The notes: generated from the letters alone by a model not told the origin. Shown: positions 1 through 10,500, counted from the stretch's first letter. The stretch: DNA of 64,000 nucleotides from Kibdelosporangium banguiense (GCF_017876405.1 NZ_JAGINW010000001.1:2865203-2929202), one strand, 5' to 3'. Numbers and translations are program-made.

Positions 1-1191
1 AAGGCGGCGCGCAAGGGCAAGACGAAGGTCTTCCACATCGGACAGTGGACGTCGTCGTCGGTCGAGAAGACCTTCGGCACGCTGCTGGCCACCGCGCCCG
101 GTGGCGAGGCCGCCACAGTGGACGCCCTGGCCCAGCACGCGCCGGACGTCGCCGAAGGACTGGGCAAGCCGGGTTCGGTGATCCTGGTCGGCGAGCGGGC
201 CGCGCAGATCCCGGGTCTGTTCTCGGCTTTGCTGCGGCTGACCGGCACGACAGGCGCCAAGCTGGCCTGGATCCCGCGCCGCGCCGGTGAGCGTGGCGCG
301 ATCGAGGTCGGCGCGCTGCCGACGTTGCTGCCCGGCGGCCGGCTCGTCGCCGACGCAGCTGCTCGCGCCGAGGTCGAGCAGGCATGGGGCCTCGAGCCCG
401 GTGCGCTGCCCGCCGAGCCGGGCCGTGACACGACCGGAATCCTGCAGGCCGCGGCGAACGGCGGACTCTCCGCGCTGGTGGTCGGCGGCGTCGACCCGTA
501 CGACCTGCCGGACCCGCAGCTCGCGCTGAAGGCGTTGGAACAGGCCGGTTTCGTGCTCAGCCTGGAGCTGAGGCCAAGCGCCGCAACGGACTACGCGGAC
601 GTCGTCCTGCCGATCGCGCCGTCGGTCGAGAAGGCCGGCACCTTCCTGAACTGGGAAGGCCGCAGCCGCGAGTTCGGCACCACGCTGGACGGCACCGGCG
701 CACTGCCGGACTGCCGAGTGCTGGACACTCTCGCGGTCGAGATGGACGTCGACCTGTTCACCCAGACCCCGACCGCCGCCGCGGGCGACTTCGCCCGGCT
801 CGGCGCGACCGCCACGGCCAAGGCCGCTGCACCCGCGGTGGAATCCCGCCAGGCGGGCCTGCCGCAGAGCGACGGCCAGGTCCTGCTCGCGACGTGGCGC
901 CAGCTGCTGGACAACGGCTCGCTGCAGGACGAGGAGCCGCACCTCGCCGGGACCGCCCGGCGCACGGTCGCGCGTCTGTCCGCCCACACCGCTGAGGTGC
1001 TGGGAGTTCAGAACGCCGCCGCTGTCACGGTGTCGACCGACCGTGGCTCGGTCACGGTCCCGTTCGAGTACGCCGACCTGCCCGACGGCGTGGTCTGGCT
1101 GCCCGGAAACTCCGGCGACGCAACGGTTCGCCGCACCCTCGGAGTCGGTCACGGCGCAGCCGTGAACGTCCACGCAGGAGGAACAGCGTGA
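1..1191 (+). CDS. nuoG: NADH-quinone oxidoreductase subunit G, C-terminal part (5' end outside window)
   Basis: This is the distal part of the large iron-sulfur subunit of respiratory complex I, which passes electrons from NADH toward menaquinone on the cytoplasmic arm. The frame is open from base 1, so the start and the N-terminal ferredoxin-like cluster domains lie outside the window. What remains is the molybdopterin-oxidoreductase-like body (TNFLNWEG-type segment near base 640) and the C-terminal barrel-like domain that ends in VNVHAGGTA. nuoH follows at once, in the usual G-H-I-J-K-L-M-N order. The identification rests on sequence feel plus operon position. The call is firm, but completeness cannot be judged here. 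Confidence 0.95.
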   Translation, partial: KAARKGKTKVFHIGQWTSSSVEKTFGTLLATAPGGEAATVDALAQHAPDVAEGLGKPGSVILVGERAAQIPGLFSALLRLTGTTGAKLAWIPRRAGERGAIEVGALPTLLPGGRLVADAAARAEVEQAWGLEPGALPAEPGRDTTGILQAAANGGLSALVVGGVDPYDLPDPQLALKALEQAGFVLSLELRPSAATDYADVVLPIAPSVEKAGTFLNWEGRSREFGTTLDGTGALPDCRVLDTLAVEMDVDLFTQTPTAAAGDFARLGATATAKAAAPAVESRQAGLPQSDGQVLLATWRQLLDNGSLQDEEPHLAGTARRTVARLSAHTAEVLGVQNAAAVTVSTDRGSVTVPFEYADLPDGVVWLPGNSGDATVRRTLGVGHGAAVNVHAGGTA

Positions 1192-1226
1192 CCACGACCG
1201 AACTGACGCGAGGGGAGGCCAAGTGA
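1188..1226 (+). CDS. possible 12-codon coupling ORF between nuoG and nuoH
   Basis: A GTG at 1188 overlaps the nuoG stop (GTGA) and has a good Shine-Dalgarno site (GGAGGA, 1178-1183). It reads [12 protein letters not shown] and stops at 1224-1226, overlapping the proposed nuoH start at 1223. It may be a translational-coupling leader, or a relic of an older nuoH start put out of frame. No function is claimed. Confidence 0.25.
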   Translation: MTTTELTRGEAK

Positions 1227-2515
1227 CCAGGGCTCAATTGCTTGCGGATGACCCGATTTGGCTGATTCTGCTGAAGGTTCTCTTCATCTTCCTGTTCGCA
1301 CTGCTCACCGCCATGATCACGGTGTGGGGCGAGCGGCGGCTGATCGGCCGGATGCAGAACCGGCCCGGCCCCAACCGGGTCGGCCCGTTCGGCCTGCTGC
1401 AGCCGATCGCCGACGCGATCAAGATGCCGTTCAAGGAAGAGGTCGTGCCGCGTACGGCCGACAAGGTGACCTACCGGCTCGCGCCGGTGATCGCCCTGGC
1501 GCCGACGATGATCGGCCTGTCGGTGATCCCGTTCGGCGGCCAGGTCTCGATCTTCGGTGAGCAGACCGTGCTGCAGCTGGTCGACCTTCCGGTCGGCGTG
1601 CTGGTGGTGCTGGCTGCCTCCTCGATCGGTGTCTACGGCGTCGTGCTGGCCGGCTGGTCCTCGGGCACGCCGTACCCGCTGCTCGGTGGTCTGCGGTCGG
1701 CCGCGCAGGTGATCTCGTACGAGATCGCGATGGGCCTCTCGATCATCGGTGTCATCCTGCAGACGCACTCGCTGGCGCTGGGCGACGTCGTCGACTCGCA
1801 GACCGGCCTGTGGTTCGGGATCGCGCTGTTCCCGAGCATGTTCATCTACGCCATCTCGGCGGTCGGCGAGACCAACCGGGCCCCGTTCGACCTGCCGGAG
1901 GCGGAGTCGGAGCTGGTCGCGGGCTTCCACACCGAGTACAGCTCGATGAAGTTCGTGATCTTCTACATCGCCGAGTACATCAACATGATCGTGGTCTCGG
2001 CGATGGGCGTGACGCTGTTCCTCGGCGGTTACATGGCGCCGTGGCCGATCTCGCTGATCGGCGGCAACTACTTCAACACCGGCTGGTGGCCGATGTTGTG
2101 GTTCATCGGCAAGGTCCTGGTGATGCTGTTCATCTTCATCTGGATCCGGGGCACGCTGCCGCGTTACCGCTACGACCAGTTCATGAAGCTGGGCTGGAAG
2201 TTCCTGGTGCCGATCAGCCTGGTGTGGATCGTGGCGCTGTCGGTGCTCAACGTGCGCGACGACCTGACCACCGGTCAGGTGCTGATCCTCTCCGGTGTCG
2301 GGCTGCTGGTGCTGATCGGGTTCGTCTTCCTGATCCCCGACCGCCGCGACGTGCACGCCGGCCGGGTGCCGATGTCCGGCGGCGACTACCCGGTGCCGCC
2401 GCTCGACCTGCAGATTCCGAGCAAACCCAAGCGGACCAGGGCAGGCCGCTCGCGGGCCGGCCGCCGGGAGACCGTCGCGGTGGCCGCAAAGGAGGCAGAC
2501 GATGGGGTTTCTTGA
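1223..2515 (+). CDS. nuoH: NADH-quinone oxidoreductase subunit H
   Basis: NuoH is the membrane subunit of complex I at the junction of the peripheral and membrane arms, and forms much of the quinone pocket. The 430-residue protein has about eight hydrophobic helices. It contains the family segments [19 protein letters not shown] (residues ~34-52) and [17 protein letters not shown] (~215-231). A hydrophilic, basic tail of about 60 residues makes it longer than the enterobacterial protein of about 325 residues, which is usual in actinobacteria. The GTG at 1223 follows GGGGAGG (1212-1218). The 3' end overlaps nuoI by 14 bases, implying coupled translation. Confidence 0.97.
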   Translation: MTRAQLLADDPIWLILLKVLFIFLFALLTAMITVWGERRLIGRMQNRPGPNRVGPFGLLQPIADAIKMPFKEEVVPRTADKVTYRLAPVIALAPTMIGLSVIPFGGQVSIFGEQTVLQLVDLPVGVLVVLAASSIGVYGVVLAGWSSGTPYPLLGGLRSAAQVISYEIAMGLSIIGVILQTHSLALGDVVDSQTGLWFGIALFPSMFIYAISAVGETNRAPFDLPEAESELVAGFHTEYSSMKFVIFYIAEYINMIVVSAMGVTLFLGGYMAPWPISLIGGNYFNTGWWPMLWFIGKVLVMLFIFIWIRGTLPRYRYDQFMKLGWKFLVPISLVWIVALSVLNVRDDLTTGQVLILSGVGLLVLIGFVFLIPDRRDVHAGRVPMSGGDYPVPPLDLQIPSKPKRTRAGRSRAGRRETVAVAAKEADDGVS

Positions 2516-3035
2516 TCCGCTGAAGGGTTTCGGCGTCACCTTCGGGATGATGTTCAAGAAGGTCGCCACCGAGAAGTACCCCGAGGTCAAGAAGGTCACC
2601 GCGCCTCGGTACCACGGGCGTCACCAGCTCAACCGTCACCCGGACGGGCTGGAGAAGTGCGTGGGCTGCGAGCTCTGCGCGTGGGCCTGCCCGGCGGACG
2701 CGATCTTCGTCGAAGGTGGCAACAACACCGACGAGGAGCGTTATTCCCCGGGTGAGCGTTACGGCGCGGACTACCAGATCAACTACCTGCGCTGCATCGG
2801 CTGCGGCCTGTGCATCGAGGCGTGTCCGACCCGCTCGCTCACCATGACCAACGAGCACGAGCTGGCCAACGACAACCGCCAGGTGCTGATCTTCACCAAG
2901 GAAGACCTGCTGGCGCCGTTGCTGCCGGGCATGGAGATGCCGCCGCACCCGATGCGGCTGGGCGACAACGAGCAGGACTACTACGTCAAGGGTCCGGAGC
3001 TGGCCAAGCAGGCCGGTGCGGAGGAGTCCAAGTGA
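2502..3035 (+). CDS. nuoI: NADH-quinone oxidoreductase subunit I (2x[4Fe-4S])
   Basis: NuoI carries the two tetranuclear clusters (N6a/N6b) that hand electrons to the quinone-site cluster. The two ferredoxin motifs are plain: [12 protein letters not shown] at about residues 51-62 and [12 protein letters not shown] at about 98-109. All eight cysteines are present. At 177 residues the length is normal for the family. The ATG start lies inside the end of nuoH and follows AAAGGAGG (2489-2496). The stop overlaps the nuoJ GTG by four bases. Confidence 0.98.
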   Translation: MGFLDPLKGFGVTFGMMFKKVATEKYPEVKKVTAPRYHGRHQLNRHPDGLEKCVGCELCAWACPADAIFVEGGNNTDEERYSPGERYGADYQINYLRCIGCGLCIEACPTRSLTMTNEHELANDNRQVLIFTKEDLLAPLLPGMEMPPHPMRLGDNEQDYYVKGPELAKQAGAEESK

Positions 3036-3877
3036 GCGCGCAACTCATCCTGGCGCAGGCCGGCGGCGAGATCGCCAAGGTCTCCACCGGCGAGGCGGTC
3101 TCGTTCTGGATCCTCGCCCCGCTGGTGCTCGGCGGCGCGCTGGGCATGATCTTCGCCCGCAACGCCGTGCACTCGGCACTGTTCCTGGTGCTGACGATGC
3201 TCGGGCTCGGCGTGATGTACATGGTCCAGCAGGCGCCGTTCCTCGGCTTCGCGCAGATCATCGTCTACACCGGCGCGATCATGATGCTGTTCCTGTTCGT
3301 GCTGATGCTGGTCGGCCGGGACTCGTCGGACTCGGTCGTGGAAGTCCTGCGCGGGCAACGAGTCTGGGCCGCGGTCCTCGGCATCGGCCTGGCCGGTCTG
3401 CTGGTCGGCGGGATCTCCCGGGCACTGACCTCGGTCCGCCCGGCCGGCCTGGGCCAGCAGAACTCCGCAGAGGCCGGCGGCAACGTCGCCAGCATCGGCC
3501 GGTCGATCTTCACCGACTACCTGTTCCCGTTCGAGCTCACCTCGGCACTGCTGATCACCGCCGCCCTCGGCGCGATGGTCCTGGGCTACACCGACAAGAG
3601 CAAGCGCCGCAACCAGCGGGAGACGGCCGACGCGAGGTTCCGCGGCGAGCACGACAGGCCGAGCCCGCTGCCCGGTCCCGGTGTCTACGCGACCGCCAAC
3701 TCCGTTGCGGTACCGGCGCTTCTGCCAGACGGTTCGATCGCGCCGGAGTCGGTGTCGGCGATCCTCGAAGCCACCGCTTCACGAGAACTGGCCGGCGACG
3801 TCGCCTCGGTCGCGGGCTCGATCCCGGGCCCGGACGTGCACGCTCTGAAGCCGTCCAAAGAGGAGGGTGACAAGTGA
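3032..3877 (+). CDS. nuoJ: NADH-quinone oxidoreductase subunit J
   Basis: NuoJ is a membrane-arm subunit of complex I, with five predicted helices in the first ~190 residues. One contains the family's [23 protein letters not shown] helix. The 281-residue protein has a polar C-terminal extension of about 90 residues that is absent from the short enterobacterial form. I chose the GTG at 3032 because it overlaps the nuoI stop as GTGA and follows a GGAGGAG-like site; upstream in-frame starts lie inside nuoI. The stop overlaps nuoK in the same way. Confidence 0.96.
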   Translation: MSAQLILAQAGGEIAKVSTGEAVSFWILAPLVLGGALGMIFARNAVHSALFLVLTMLGLGVMYMVQQAPFLGFAQIIVYTGAIMMLFLFVLMLVGRDSSDSVVEVLRGQRVWAAVLGIGLAGLLVGGISRALTSVRPAGLGQQNSAEAGGNVASIGRSIFTDYLFPFELTSALLITAALGAMVLGYTDKSKRRNQRETADARFRGEHDRPSPLPGPGVYATANSVAVPALLPDGSIAPESVSAILEATASRELAGDVASVAGSIPGPDVHALKPSKEEGDK

Positions 3878-4173
3878 CTCCCACCTACTACCTGCTGCTC
3901 TCGGCGCTGCTGTTCACGATCGGCGCGGTGGGCGTGCTGGTGCGGCGCAACGCGATCGTCGTGTTCATGTGCGTGGAGCTGATGCTCAACGCGGTGAACC
4001 TGACCCTGGTGACCTTCGCCCGGATCCACGGTTCGCTCGACGGCCAGGTGATGGCGTTCTTCGTGATGGTCGTGGCCGCGGCCGAGGTCGTGGTCGGCCT
4101 GGCGATCATCATGTCCATCTTCCGCACTAGGCGTACGGCTTCGGTCGACGACGCCAACCTCCTGAAGTACTGA
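3874..4173 (+). CDS. nuoK: NADH-quinone oxidoreductase subunit K
   Basis: This small antiporter-like (MrpC-related) membrane subunit has 99 residues and three helices, a normal size. The conserved membrane glutamates of the proton pathway are visible in [12 protein letters not shown] (about residue 34) and in [11 protein letters not shown] (about residue 71). The GTG start overlaps the nuoJ stop by four bases after a strong AGGAGGG site. nuoL follows after 12 bases. Confidence 0.97.
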   Translation: MTPTYYLLLSALLFTIGAVGVLVRRNAIVVFMCVELMLNAVNLTLVTFARIHGSLDGQVMAFFVMVVAAAEVVVGLAIIMSIFRTRRTASVDDANLLKY

Positions 4174-4185
4174 GAGAGGTAGCAG

Positions 4186-6147
4186 GTGACCCAGAATCTC
4201 AGCCTCGCCGCGGAAGAAGTGGCCAAGGCATCCGGGCTGGCCGGCTCCGCGTGGCTGTTGATCGCGCTGCCCGCTTTGGGCGCACTCGTGCTGCTGGTCG
4301 GTGGCCGGCGGACCAACGCGTGGGGCCACCTGTTCGGCATCGCCACCGTGGTCGCCGCGTTCGCCTACGGCATCGCGTTGTTCTTCGACACCACGAGCCT
4401 GGCCGACGGGCAAAGAGTCCGGGAGGCCAGCCTCTTCTCCTGGATCCACGTCAACCAGCTCAACGTCGACTTCGGACTGCGCATCGACCCGCTGTCGGTC
4501 ACGTTCGTGCTGCTGATCACCGGTGTCGGTGCGCTGATCCACATCTACTCGGTCGGCTACATGGCCGACGACGACGGCAGGCGCCGGTTCTTCGGCTACC
4601 TGAACCTGTTCGTCGCGGCCATGCTGATCCTGGTGCTTGGCAACAGCTTCGTGACGCTGTACCTGGGCTGGGAGGGCGTGGGCCTGGCCTCGTACCTGCT
4701 GATCGGCTGGTATCAGAACCGCCCGTCGGCGGCCACCGCCGCCAAGAAGGCGTTCCTGATGAACCGCGTCGGCGACGTGGGCCTGGCGATCGCCATCTTC
4801 CTGCTCTTCAAGAACCTCGGCACCACGCAGTACACCGAGGTCTTCGCCCGGGTCGGCGAGCTGTCGCCGGGTACGGTCACCGCGATCACGATCCTGCTGC
4901 TGCTGGGTGCCTGCGGTAAGTCCGGCCAGTTCCCGCTGCAGGCCTGGTTGCCCGACGCGATGGAAGGCCCGACTCCGGTTTCGGCCCTGATCCACGCCGC
5001 GACGATGGTGACCGCGGGCGTCTACCTGATCGCCCGCTCGAACCCGATCTACGACCTGTCGGCCGACGGCCGGCTGGTGGTCGTGATCATCGGTGCGATC
5101 ACGCTCCTGATCGGATGCATCATCGGGTGCGCCTACGACGACATCAAGAAAGTCCTGGCGTACTCGACGGTTTCCCAGATCGGCTACATGATCCTGGCGG
5201 TCGGGCTCGGCCCGTTCGGGTACGCGCTGGGCATCATGCACCTGGTGGCGCACGGCTTCTTCAAGGCCGGGCTGTTCCTTGGGGCCGGCTCGGTGATGCA
5301 TGCCATGAAGGACGAAGTGGACATGCGCCGCTACGGCGGGCTGTGGCGGATCATGCCGATCACGTTCGGCACGTTCCTGCTCGGCTACCTCGCGCTGATC
5401 GGTATCCCGCCGTTCTCCGGCTTCTTCACCAAGGACGCGATCATCTCCGCGGCCTTCGGCCAGGAAGGCTGGCGCGCCTGGGCGTTCGGCGGCGCGGCCC
5501 TGCTCGGTGCCGGGCTGACCGCGTTCTACATGAGCCGCCTGGTGTTCATGACGTTCTTCGGCAAGCAGCGCTGGAAGGACCTGAAGGCCGAGGACGGCTC
5601 GGACTTCCACCCGCACGAGTCGAAGTCCGTGATGACCGTCCCGATGATCATCCTGGCGATCGGCTCGGTCGGCGCAGGCTGGTTCTTCGCGTCCGGCAAC
5701 AGGTTCGCCGACTGGCTCGCGCCGTCGCTGCGGCCGTTGCAGGAGGCCGAGCACACGGTCATCCCGCACTCGCTGATCCAGATCCTGGTGATCGGGTTGT
5801 CGGTGCTGGGTGTGCTGTTCGCCTGGCTGTTCGTCGGCCGCAAGGACGTGCCGGTGGTCAAACCGGCCAGGGTCTCGCCGGTGGTCAAGGCCGCCCGTGC
5901 GGACCTGTACGGCAACCACCTCAACGAGGCGCTGGTCGCCAAGCCGGGCACCTGGCTGGCGCGGGCTCTGGTCTATGTGGACAACAAGGGCGTCGACGGC
6001 CTGGTGAACGGGATCGCGGCGTCGTTCGGTGGTAGCTCCGGCCGGTTGCGCCGGCTGCAGACCGGCTTCGTGCGTTCGTACGCGCTGAGCATGCTGGCAA
6101 GCGGCATCCTCGTGGTCGCCGCGCTGCTGATGGTGAGGTTCTCGTGA
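4186..6147 (+). CDS. nuoL: NADH-quinone oxidoreductase subunit L
   Basis: NuoL is the distal antiporter-like proton-pumping subunit. The 653-residue protein has many transmembrane helices and the typical NuoL core: GWEGVGLASYLLIGWY (~163-178), the HAATMVTAGVYL helix, the AYSTVSQIGYM and HLVAHGFFKAGLFLGAGS segments, and IPPFSGFFTKDAI. The C-terminal part contains the long lateral-helix region. The GTG start follows GAGAGG, and the stop overlaps nuoM (GTGA). Confidence 0.98.
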   Translation: MTQNLSLAAEEVAKASGLAGSAWLLIALPALGALVLLVGGRRTNAWGHLFGIATVVAAFAYGIALFFDTTSLADGQRVREASLFSWIHVNQLNVDFGLRIDPLSVTFVLLITGVGALIHIYSVGYMADDDGRRRFFGYLNLFVAAMLILVLGNSFVTLYLGWEGVGLASYLLIGWYQNRPSAATAAKKAFLMNRVGDVGLAIAIFLLFKNLGTTQYTEVFARVGELSPGTVTAITILLLLGACGKSGQFPLQAWLPDAMEGPTPVSALIHAATMVTAGVYLIARSNPIYDLSADGRLVVVIIGAITLLIGCIIGCAYDDIKKVLAYSTVSQIGYMILAVGLGPFGYALGIMHLVAHGFFKAGLFLGAGSVMHAMKDEVDMRRYGGLWRIMPITFGTFLLGYLALIGIPPFSGFFTKDAIISAAFGQEGWRAWAFGGAALLGAGLTAFYMSRLVFMTFFGKQRWKDLKAEDGSDFHPHESKSVMTVPMIILAIGSVGAGWFFASGNRFADWLAPSLRPLQEAEHTVIPHSLIQILVIGLSVLGVLFAWLFVGRKDVPVVKPARVSPVVKAARADLYGNHLNEALVAKPGTWLARALVYVDNKGVDGLVNGIAASFGGSSGRLRRLQTGFVRSYALSMLASGILVVAALLMVRFS

Positions 6148-7742
6148 ATACAACGACGGCCCAGACCATGGTGGGCACGTCCGGCAACGGCTCGGCTCTG
6201 CTGCTCGTGCTGCTGCTCTTGCCGTTGATCGGTGGCGTGGTGGTGTCCTTCTTCAAGGACGACCAGCTGGCCAAGGCCGTCGCGCTGACCGTGTCGATCA
6301 TCGAGCTGATCCTGGTCGTGCCGCTGTGGCTGAGCTACCAGCCGTCCGGCGCACGACTGCAGGCCGTGCTGTCGGTGGACTGGATTCCCGCGTTCGGCGT
6401 GCACTTCTCACTCGGCATCGACGGCATCTCGCTGGTGATGATCGCGCTGATCGGCGTGCTGACACCGATCGTGATCGGCGGGTCGTGGGCCGACAAGCTG
6501 CCGGAAGGCCGTGGCGCGGCCGGGTTCTACTCGCTGCTGCTGATCATGCAGACCGGCATGGTCGGTGTGTTCGCCGCCACCGACGTCTTCCTGTTCTACG
6601 TGTTCTTCGAGGCAGTGCTTGTCCCGATGTACTTCCTGCTCGGCCGCTTCGGTGGCCCGCGCAGGCAGTACGCGGCGATGAAGTTCTTCCTGTACTCGCT
6701 GCTCGGCGGGCTGATCATGCTCGCGTCGGTGATCGGGCTGTATGCCACCAGCGCTGAACTGCGCGGCGCGGGCACGCTGGACTGGCTGACGCTGACCCAG
6801 GTGATCAAGGACGCGCCGACCAGCACCCAGATCTGGTTGTTCCTCGGCTTCTTCGTGGCGTTCGCGATCAAGGCGCCGCTGGTCCCGTTGCACACCTGGC
6901 TGCCCGACGCCACCGCCGAAGCCCCGATCGGCACCGGTGTGCTGCTGGTCGGTGTGCTGGACAAGATCGGCACGTTCGGCTTCCTGCGTTACTGCCTGCC
7001 GTTGTTCCCGGCGGCCAGCCAGAACCTCGCGCCGCTGGTGCTGATCCTCTCGGTGGCCGGCATCCTCTACGGCGCGCTGCTCGCGGCCGGCCAGAACGAC
7101 ATGAAGCGGTTGATGGCCTACATCTCCATCGCCCACTTCGGATTCATCGGCCTGGGCATCTTCGCCTTCTCCACGCAGTCGATCGCGGGCTCCGCGCTCT
7201 ACATGGTCAACCACGGCCTGGCGACCGGAATGCTGTTCCTGGTCGTGGGCATGGTGATCGCGCGTGGTGACTCGCGGCTGATCTCCGACTACGGCGGCCT
7301 GTCGAAGCTGACGCCGCTGCTGGCCGGGCTGTTCCTGTTCGCCGGTCTGTCCGCGCTTTCCCTGCCAGGCCTGAACTCCTTCGTGAGCGAGTTCTTGGTA
7401 CTGGTGGGTTCGTACCCGCGTGAACCGGTCTACGCGATCCTCGGCGCGGTCGGCATGATCCTCGCCGCGCTGTACGTCCTCTGGGCGTACCAACGGGTTT
7501 TCCAGGGTCCCGTGCGCGGCAACGCTCTTGTCGGTGTCGCCGGTGGCCCCGGCGCCGCCACCGATCCCGCGAAGGTGTCCATCAAGGACCTGAACGTCCG
7601 CGAGAAACTCGTTCTGGCCCCGCTGGTGGTTCTGATCATCTTCCTGGGCTTCTACCCGGCGCCGGTGCTGGACGTGCTCCAGCCGACGGTGGACGCAACG
7701 CTGCAGTCGGTCGGCCTGGCCGACCCAGTGGGAGGCAACTGA
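6144..7742 (+). CDS. nuoM: NADH-quinone oxidoreductase subunit M
   Basis: NuoM is the second antiporter-like proton-pumping subunit (532 residues). Diagnostic stretches are FFEAVLVPMYFLLGRFGG (~152-169), which carries the essential membrane glutamate, LVPLHTWLPDATAEAPIG (~248-265) and LMAYISIAHFGFIGLGIF (~322-339). It starts on a GTG inside the nuoL stop and is followed after one base by nuoN. No irregularities were seen. Confidence 0.98.
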   Translation: MNTTTAQTMVGTSGNGSALLLVLLLLPLIGGVVVSFFKDDQLAKAVALTVSIIELILVVPLWLSYQPSGARLQAVLSVDWIPAFGVHFSLGIDGISLVMIALIGVLTPIVIGGSWADKLPEGRGAAGFYSLLLIMQTGMVGVFAATDVFLFYVFFEAVLVPMYFLLGRFGGPRRQYAAMKFFLYSLLGGLIMLASVIGLYATSAELRGAGTLDWLTLTQVIKDAPTSTQIWLFLGFFVAFAIKAPLVPLHTWLPDATAEAPIGTGVLLVGVLDKIGTFGFLRYCLPLFPAASQNLAPLVLILSVAGILYGALLAAGQNDMKRLMAYISIAHFGFIGLGIFAFSTQSIAGSALYMVNHGLATGMLFLVVGMVIARGDSRLISDYGGLSKLTPLLAGLFLFAGLSALSLPGLNSFVSEFLVLVGSYPREPVYAILGAVGMILAALYVLWAYQRVFQGPVRGNALVGVAGGPGAATDPAKVSIKDLNVREKLVLAPLVVLIIFLGFYPAPVLDVLQPTVDATLQSVGLADPVGGN

Positions 7743-7743
7743 C

Positions 7744-9315
7744 GTGTCCGGACTCTTCGTGCTGGCGCAGGAGCCGGCCAAGATCGACGCACCGCAGATC
7801 GACTATCCGGCGATCCTGCCGGTGCTGATCCTGCTCGGCGCGGCGTGCATCGGCGTGCTGTTCGAGGCCTTCCTGGCCAAGCAGAACCGCTGGGCCGGGC
7901 AGGTCACGCTGTCGCTGCTGGCGATCGTGGGCGCGGGCGTGGCGTTCATCGTCTACGTCACCGACTCGCCGCAGGCCGGGCTGACCACGCTGTACCGGAC
8001 GATCGCGGTCGACCGGCCGGCACTGTTCCTCTGGGGCACGTTGCTGACCCTCGGGCTCGGCGCGACCCTGCTGATCGCTGACCGGACCGTCGAGCGCGGC
8101 GGTGCTTTCGTGGCGCAGGCCGGCATCCGGCCCGGCACGTTCCAGGACCGCGCGCAGGCCGCGACCGGCGGGATGCAGACCGAGGTCTTCCCGCTGACGC
8201 TGTTCGCGCTGTCCGGGATGATGATCTTCTGCGCGGCCAACGACCTGCTGACCATGTTCATCGCGCTCGAGGTGCTGTCGCTGCCGCTGTACCTGATGTG
8301 CGGCCTGGCCCGGCGCCGGCGGCTGATCTCGCAGGAAGCCGCGGTCAAGTACTTCCTGCTGGGTGCGTTCGCCTCCGCGTTCTTCCTGTACGGCCTGGCT
8401 TTGCTGTACGGCTACGCCGGTTCGGTCAAGCTCGTGGAGATCGCCAACGCGGCCGCCGGTTCCGCCGCCTCGGACACACTGCTGTTCGCCGGCTTCGGTC
8501 TGCTGGTGGTGGGCCTGCTGTTCAAGGCCTCCGTCGGCCCGTTCCACGCATGGACCCCGGACGTCTACCAGGGCGCGCCCACGCCGATCACCGCTTTCAT
8601 GGCGGCCTGCACCAAGGTCGCCGCGTTCGGCGGGATCCTGCGCGTGCTGACCGTCGGTTTCCAGTCGACGGGCACGGAGTGGCGCGGCGTGTTGTGGGCC
8701 GTGGCGATCGCGTCCATGGTCATCGGCGCGGTGCTCGGCTTGACCCAGACCGACGTCAAGCGGATGCTGGCGTACTCGTCGATCGCGCACGCGGGCTTCC
8801 TGCTCGTCGGTGCGATCGCACTGCGGCCGGAAGGTATTTCGGGCACGCTCTTCTACCTGCTCACCTACGGTTTCACCACGCTGGCGGCGTTCGGCGCGGT
8901 CAGCCTGGTGCGCGACTCCAACGGTGAGGCGACGCACCTGTCGCAGTGGGCGGGCCTGGCCAAGCGGTCGCCCGTGCTGGCCGCCGTGTTCACGTTCCTG
9001 CTGCTCGCCATGGCGGGTATCCCGCTGACCAGCGGGTTCGTCGGCAAGTTCGTGGTGTTCTCGGCGGGCATCCAGGACGGGATGACCCCGCTCGTGGTGA
9101 TCGCGCTGATCGCCTCGGCGGTGGCGGCGTTCTTCTACCTGCGGGTGATCGTGCTGATGTACTTCAGCGAGCCGGCTCCGGACGGCCCGACCGTGACCGT
9201 CCCCGGGACGTTCACCACAGCCGCCATCACCTTGGGTGTACTGGTGACCCTGGTGCTCGGCCTGGTGCCCGCGTTCGCGCTGGACTGGGCGGGTACGGGG
9301 ACGTTTGCCTTCTAA
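7744..9315 (+). CDS. nuoN: NADH-quinone oxidoreductase subunit N
   Basis: NuoN is the third antiporter-like subunit and the last gene of the nuo operon here (523 residues). Its core includes TMFIALEVLSLPLYLMCGLA (~171-190), the FHAWTPDVYQGAPTPITAF segment and MLAYSSIAHAGFLLVGA. The GTG start has GGGAGG (7731-7736) upstream. The gap to the next gene (66 bases) has no obvious terminator, so read-through into the polyprenyl synthase gene is possible. That would make sense if the latter makes the quinone tail. Confidence 0.97.
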   Translation: MSGLFVLAQEPAKIDAPQIDYPAILPVLILLGAACIGVLFEAFLAKQNRWAGQVTLSLLAIVGAGVAFIVYVTDSPQAGLTTLYRTIAVDRPALFLWGTLLTLGLGATLLIADRTVERGGAFVAQAGIRPGTFQDRAQAATGGMQTEVFPLTLFALSGMMIFCAANDLLTMFIALEVLSLPLYLMCGLARRRRLISQEAAVKYFLLGAFASAFFLYGLALLYGYAGSVKLVEIANAAAGSAASDTLLFAGFGLLVVGLLFKASVGPFHAWTPDVYQGAPTPITAFMAACTKVAAFGGILRVLTVGFQSTGTEWRGVLWAVAIASMVIGAVLGLTQTDVKRMLAYSSIAHAGFLLVGAIALRPEGISGTLFYLLTYGFTTLAAFGAVSLVRDSNGEATHLSQWAGLAKRSPVLAAVFTFLLLAMAGIPLTSGFVGKFVVFSAGIQDGMTPLVVIALIASAVAAFFYLRVIVLMYFSEPAPDGPTVTVPGTFTTAAITLGVLVTLVLGLVPAFALDWAGTGTFAF

Positions 9316-9381
9316 GGAGTGCTGTTCACCACGCATATCGCGTCTGACCAGCCTTGCCGTCGCTGAAGCGTTTACGCTGAG

Positions 9382-10437
9382 ATGACTGGTAACACTGCTG
9401 CCGGGAGCGACGACGACGTGACAGTTGACCCAACGCCTGCCGTTCCTGACCCCCGTTTGCCGTTGGGGCTGAGCGCGGCCGATCCCGACCTGGTCCGGTC
9501 GGTCGGTGTGGCATTGACCGATGTGGAGAAAATCCTCCGCGGGGTCGCGGACAGTGACGTCTCGTTCATCGACGAGGCGGCACTGCACCTGGTGAACGCG
9601 GGTGGCAAACGCTTCCGCCCGCTGTTCACGCTGATCTCCGCGCATGTCGCCGACGGGCCGTTGCCCGAGGTCGTCATCGCTTCGGCCGCGGTCGAGCTGG
9701 TGCACCTCGCGACGCTGTACCACGACGACGTGATGGACGAGGCGACCATGCGCCGCGGCGCGGTCAGCGTGAACGCCCGGTGGGACAACACCATCGCCAT
9801 CCTCACCGGCGACTTCCTGTTCGCCCACGCGTCCGGCCTGGTCGCCGACCTGGGCACGGACGCGGCGCGGATCATCGCGGAGACGTTCGGCGAACTGGTC
9901 ACCGGGCAGATGCGCGAGACCGTCGGGCCGGCGCCCGACGAGGACCCGGTCGAGCACTACCTGTCGGTGATCGGCCAGAAGACCGGATCGCTGATCGCGA
10001 CCGCAGGCCGGTACGGCGGCATGTTCTCCAACGCCACGCCTGCCGAGACCGAGGCGCTCTACCGCTACGGCAAGATCATCGGTGCGGCGTTCCAGATCTC
10101 CGACGACATCATCGACATCGCCTCACCGGCCGCCGAGTCGGGCAAGACCCCCGGCACCGACCTGCGTGAAGGCGTCAAGACACTGCCGATGATCCACGCC
10201 CTGGCAGCGGCCGAGAACGACCGGCTCACCGAGCTGCTCGCCGGACCGATCTCCGGCGACGCCGAGGTGGAAGAGGCCCTTGAGCTGCTGCGCGGCTCCC
10301 AGGGCATGGTCCGGGCCCGAGAAACCCTCGAGCAGTACGCGGAGCGTGCGCACAGCGCGCTCACGCCCCTGCCGGACGGGCCCGCGCGGGCCGCGCTGGA
10401 GCTGCTCACCCGGTACGTGATCGAACGGACCCGCTAA
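9382..10437 (+). CDS. polyprenyl diphosphate synthase (probable menaquinone side chain)
   Basis: This trans-isoprenyl diphosphate synthase elongates allylic diphosphates with isopentenyl diphosphate. It has 351 residues with both aspartate-rich motifs: DDVMDE (~114-119) and DDIID (~236-240). GGKRFRPLF (~74-82) binds the diphosphate. Bulky residues are not clustered before the first motif, which suits a long-chain product. Its position directly after nuoN suggests, by inference, that it supplies the menaquinone tail used by complex I. The start could instead be GTG 9418, which follows GGGAG; the ATG at 9382 has no clear ribosome site. Confidence 0.93.
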   Translation: MTGNTAAGSDDDVTVDPTPAVPDPRLPLGLSAADPDLVRSVGVALTDVEKILRGVADSDVSFIDEAALHLVNAGGKRFRPLFTLISAHVADGPLPEVVIASAAVELVHLATLYHDDVMDEATMRRGAVSVNARWDNTIAILTGDFLFAHASGLVADLGTDAARIIAETFGELVTGQMRETVGPAPDEDPVEHYLSVIGQKTGSLIATAGRYGGMFSNATPAETEALYRYGKIIGAAFQISDDIIDIASPAAESGKTPGTDLREGVKTLPMIHALAAAENDRLTELLAGPISGDAEVEEALELLRGSQGMVRARETLEQYAERAHSALTPLPDGPARAALELLTRYVIERTR

Positions 10438-10500
10438 GGCGCAGTGGTCTCGTGCCCCCTAGGCTGCTTTTCGGGGTGGGAACCACGAGGGAGCGAGTGA

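Noticed and set aside
3685..6153. 822-codon open frame on the minus strand
   Set aside because: It is the antisense shadow of nuoJ-nuoK-nuoL. The composition (Asp/His/Gln/Arg-rich, no motifs) is typical of the reverse frame of high-GC genes.
7636..9957. 773-codon minus-strand frame over nuoM/nuoN and the polyprenyl synthase
   Set aside because: Antisense shadow spanning three clear plus-strand genes; no ribosome site or domain.
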